Positions 5,314 through 7,352 of a stretch of DNA of 7,352 nucleotides are shown here, piece by piece. This DNA comes from Chloroflexota bacterium. GTDB taxonomy: Bacteria > Chloroflexota > Dehalococcoidia > Lucifugimonadales > JADFKI01. Each line of letters begins with the position of its first letter. The stretch's first letter is position 1. Where the stretch lies: NCBI GenBank assembly GCA_009838595.1, contig VXRI01000260.1:1-7352 (forward strand). The letters are read 5' to 3'. A program made the translations under genes and the position numbers. Below the pieces are notes generated by a model that saw nothing but the letters and a program-made list of their open reading frames with translations, was not told where the DNA came from and did no database searches.

Positions 5314-6021
5314 ATGCCACACCACTATCGATACAGGAGCAATCGACCGGGCTGGCGACGTCTGATACTCGCGTCCGGCTCGCCGCGCCGCAGGCAACTC
5401 ATCAAGGCTATCGATCTGCCATTGAGGATTGTGGGCAGCGGTGATGACGAACCCGACCCGAGCGCGGGCGAATCTCCGCGCTTGTATGTGCAGCGGCTGG
5501 CGCTGCAAAAGGCGAAGTTCGCCACCAAAATGACGAGAGATGACATAGTGCTCGGCGCGGACACCTCCGTGGCAATCGAAGACGCGATTCTTGGCAAGCC
5601 CGCAAGCGCAAACGAGGCGGTGCAGATGCTGCAACTGTTGCGAGGCCGCATGCACGAGGTCGTTACCGGCATTGCAATTCTGGACACCGAGACCGGCATC
5701 TGCTCCACGAGCGCGAGGTCCAGCAAGGTTTATATGCGGCAATACTCGGATAACGAAATCGCCCACTATGTCAAAAGCGGCGAGCCGTTCGACAAGGCGG
5801 GCGCATACGCCGCGCAAGATCCGTTGTTCAAGCCCGCCGAACGCATCGATGGCTGCTACGCCAATGTTATCGGGCTGCCGGTGTGCGATGTGCTGATGCT
5901 GCTCGACCGTATCGGCGTGCCCTCAACATTCAGGCTGGGCTGGCAGACATATCCAGGCTGTGCGGACTGTGATTACTGGGCTGCGCAGACAGCGGAAAAG
6001 AAGGGAACGCGGCGCGTATGA
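5314..6021 (+). CDS. maf: Maf family nucleotide pyrophosphatase (dTTP/UTP type)
   Basis: Maf proteins hydrolyse nucleoside triphosphates, including modified ones, to the monophosphate and pyrophosphate; some are linked to inhibition of septum formation. Core motifs are LASGSPRR (19-26), ESPRLYVQRLALQKA (53-67), GADT with catalytic Asp83, GKP (94-96), HEVVTG (114-119), GEPFDKAGAYAAQ (156-168) and IDGCYANVIGLP (178-189). SPRR together with DKAGAY places it with the YhdE-like dTTP/UTP group rather than the YceF m7GTP group. At 235 residues it is longer than the usual ~190-200. It has about 15 extra N-terminal residues and a 30-residue tail (206-235) with a CxxC pair (Cys216, Cys219). ATG 5314 has no ribosome-binding site; the candidate promoter puts the transcript start next to it. 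The stop codon overlaps the next start as ATGA. Confidence 0.92.
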   Translation: MPHHYRYRSNRPGWRRLILASGSPRRRQLIKAIDLPLRIVGSGDDEPDPSAGESPRLYVQRLALQKAKFATKMTRDDIVLGADTSVAIEDAILGKPASANEAVQMLQLLRGRMHEVVTGIAILDTETGICSTSARSSKVYMRQYSDNEIAHYVKSGEPFDKAGAYAAQDPLFKPAERIDGCYANVIGLPVCDVLMLLDRIGVPSTFRLGWQTYPGCADCDYWAAQTAEKKGTRRV

Positions 6022-6419
6022 GCTTCCTCGGAATGGGCACATTCGAAATAATCATCATATTGTTGGTCGCCTTCATCTTCCTGGGACCGGAGCGCATGGT
6101 TGACGCCGCCAGAACGCTCGGCAAGTGGACTGGGGAACTGCGCCGCATGGGTTCAACCGTGCAGGCAGAGATGGACGATATCGGCAACATCGGCGCGCCG
6201 CTGTCGCGACGACCCACGCCTCCTCGGAAGCAGCAATCCCACGATGGCGATAGCCCGTCAAATACACCGCTCAACCAAGACGAACCGGACGCGCGTCAAG
6301 CGGATGGTCCCGTGGCATACCGCAGAAATAAGACAGACACAGCCCAGCAACAGCAGGCACAACCACCGCAACCGCCGCGCGAAGAGACAATGACAACTTC
6401 CGGCGAGGACAGCGCATGA
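6018..6419 (+). CDS. tatB: Sec-independent (twin-arginine) translocase subunit, TatA/TatB type
   Basis: This is a single-span inner-membrane subunit of the Tat pathway, which exports folded proteins. It has the family's layout: a short N-terminus, one membrane helix (about residues 9-23), the hinge LGPER (22-26), an amphipathic helix (about 27-56) and a long hydrophilic tail (60-133) rich in Pro, Gln and charged residues. The hinge reads LGP, as in TatB, rather than the FGP of most TatA proteins, and the VQAEM segment (48-52) also resembles TatB. In genomes with a single TatA-type protein it may do both jobs, so the A/B assignment is tentative. The start overlaps the maf stop (ATGA) and AAGGGA lies upstream. 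The end overlaps the tatC start. Both overlaps suggest translational coupling. Confidence 0.85.
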   Translation: MSFLGMGTFEIIIILLVAFIFLGPERMVDAARTLGKWTGELRRMGSTVQAEMDDIGNIGAPLSRRPTPPRKQQSHDGDSPSNTPLNQDEPDARQADGPVAYRRNKTDTAQQQQAQPPQPPREETMTTSGEDSA

Positions 6420-7171
6420 GTTCCGACAACGGCGTGCCGTTTCAAGACCACATCACCGAGTTGCGCCGCCGCGTGATGTACTCGGCGATCGCCATTCTCA
6501 TCACCACCGTCATCGCGTTCATCTTCCATGAGCAGGTGCTGACGCTGCTTATGCAGCCCGCGCAGGGCTTCACGAACATCCCGAGTGGCAAGCCCATCTA
6601 TACTGACCTCACCGAGTTCATCAGCACCGCGATGAAGGCGTCGCTGCTGGTCGGGTTGTTCGCCGCGCTGCCATTCGTACTGTACCAGATGGTAATGTTC
6701 GTCGCGCCGGGACTCAGTCCATCAGAGCGGCGTTACTTATACACAATGCTGCCCGCCGTCGTGCTGGCGTTCATGCTCGGCGCGGCATTTGGCTATCGCG
6801 TGCTATTTCCGCCCGCGATACACTTCCTGCTGAGCTTCGGCAGCGACATCGCCACACCATACATCCGCATTGGCAGCTATGTGAGCCTGATGATCTCGCT
6901 GCTGTTCTGGATGGGCGTGGTCTTTGAGACGCCCATCGTGCTGTTCTTCTTGTCGCGCATCGGCGTCGTATCGCCGGAGCAGCTCGGCAGGCAGCGCCGC
7001 TACGCTATCGTGGTAGCTTTCATACTTGGCGCGCTCATCACGCCCACCTTCGACCCTATCAACCAGACGCTAGTCGCATTGCCCATAATCGTGCTGTATG
7101 AAGTAGGCATCTGGCTAGCAAAAATCGGAGCCAGACAGCGAAGCCGCCAACGCGCCAACGAAGCCGCGTAG
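6416..7171 (+). CDS. tatC: Twin-arginine translocase subunit TatC
   Basis: TatC is the polytopic membrane core that recognises twin-arginine signal peptides and recruits TatA. The 251-residue protein shows the cytoplasmic N-terminal motif HITELRRR (12-19), about six hydrophobic helices, and the signal-peptide-binding PGLSPSERR loop (98-106) with Glu104. It also has the buried polar residue Glu171 in VVFETP, and RRYAIVVAFILGALITP (194-210) followed by NQTLVALP (216-223). Length and residue spacing match characterised TatC proteins closely. The basic C-terminal tail is cytoplasmic. The gene overlaps the TatA/B gene by four bases (ATGA), with GAGGA upstream for re-initiation, so a stoichiometric complex is likely made from one message. 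It is the last gene of the maf-tat operon and is followed by a hairpin. Confidence 0.96.
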   Translation: MSSDNGVPFQDHITELRRRVMYSAIAILITTVIAFIFHEQVLTLLMQPAQGFTNIPSGKPIYTDLTEFISTAMKASLLVGLFAALPFVLYQMVMFVAPGLSPSERRYLYTMLPAVVLAFMLGAAFGYRVLFPPAIHFLLSFGSDIATPYIRIGSYVSLMISLLFWMGVVFETPIVLFFLSRIGVVSPEQLGRQRRYAIVVAFILGALITPTFDPINQTLVALPIIVLYEVGIWLAKIGARQRSRQRANEAA

Positions 7172-7188
7172 CGTGTTGGACAAACGAA

Positions 7189-7215
7189 AAGCCCGAGGCT
7201 TTTTGCCTCAGGCTT
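7189..7215. terminator. Hairpin terminator after tatC, probably bidirectional
   Basis: AAGCCCGAGGC (7189-7199) pairs with GCCTCAGGCTT (7205-7215) around a T5 loop, with one C/A mismatch. No T-run follows on the plus strand. On the minus strand the stem leads into CTTTTCGTTTG. It therefore looks best suited to a minus-strand gene entering from the right, while also ending the tat transcript. Confidence 0.65.
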
Positions 7216-7265
7216 GCACTCCAATTGTATGCACATGTCCGCGGCACATTTGGCGCCAGATCTGA

Positions 7266-7352
7266 TTAAAGGCTAGACCCTTTGCTGCCTGCCTTCACCT
7301 TGTCATCTTTAGCGGATTCGGAGTCCAGCGAAGCCTCTTGGCTGTCCCGGAA
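7266..7352 (-). CDS. C-terminal fragment of an unidentified minus-strand gene
   Basis: Reading inward from the right edge on the minus strand, one frame stays open for 28 codons and ends in TAA at 7266-7268. The other two minus frames close sooner. The residues are hydrophilic (FRDSQEASLDSESAKDDKV, then a Lys/Gly/Ser-rich end), like a disordered C-terminal tail. The hairpin at 7189-7215 lies about 50 bases downstream with its better U-tract on this strand, which supports a convergent gene. The family cannot be identified from this fragment. Confidence 0.45.
   Translation of the reverse strand, partial: FRDSQEASLDSESAKDDKVKAGSKGSSL

Noticed and set aside
5257..5817. Long minus-strand open frame (186 codons) opposite maf
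   Set aside because: It lies antisense to a clearly recognised Maf protein, shows no family motif, and such shadow frames are common in GC-rich coding DNA.
1..7352. tRNA, rRNA, CRISPR array, insertion sequence or prophage genes
   Set aside because: No cloverleaf, regularly spaced direct repeats, transposase motifs or terminal inverted repeats with target duplications were seen on either strand.

Overview
This is a gene-dense stretch of bacterial chromosome of moderately high GC. It carries about ten complete genes plus one gene fragment at the right edge, and the left-edge gene may also be cut. There is no sign of phage, transposase, CRISPR or RNA genes. The content is mostly housekeeping: a divergent methylenetetrahydrofolate reductase, lipoyl synthase, a deazaflavin (F420)-dependent reductase, an RNA uracil-5-methyltransferase, a Maf nucleotide pyrophosphatase and two Tat translocase subunits. 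The F420-type enzyme, the 'DFSPPKG' subclass of MetF and the style of the small conserved proteins suggest a Chloroflexota lineage (Dehalococcoidia or SAR202-like). That placement is inference from family resemblance, not a search; an actinobacterial or other F420-using lineage is the main alternative.

Layout, left to right. A small zinc-ribbon protein (+) ends in a 13-bp perfect-stem hairpin. The MetF-like gene (+) follows. It converges on two minus-strand genes: a 98-residue protein built from two copies of one ~30-residue unit, and lipA. Between the convergent genes lie a degenerate dispersed repeat and a bidirectional terminator. lipA and the F420-reductase gene diverge from a 263-base intergenic region that holds their promoters. 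The reductase converges on a 60-residue orphan gene (-), with a clean 12-bp-stem terminator between them. The orphan gene has the best promoter and Shine-Dalgarno sequence in the window. It diverges from the RNA methyltransferase gene across an AT-rich 175-base region that contains three TTGATWCA boxes spaced in multiples of 22 bp. After the methyltransferase comes a second, inverted copy of the dispersed repeat, then maf, a tatA/B-type gene and tatC. These last three form one operon with ATGA start/stop overlaps. A hairpin after tatC faces the C-terminal end of a minus-strand gene that runs out of the window.

How the genes relate: maf, tatA/B and tatC are probably co-transcribed and translationally coupled. 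TatA/B and TatC together form the core of a twin-arginine export system. The other genes look independently transcribed. No complete novel system is evident. The parts most worth a second look are the orphan 60-residue gene with its box-rich promoter region, the duplicated-unit protein, and the paired intergenic repeats.
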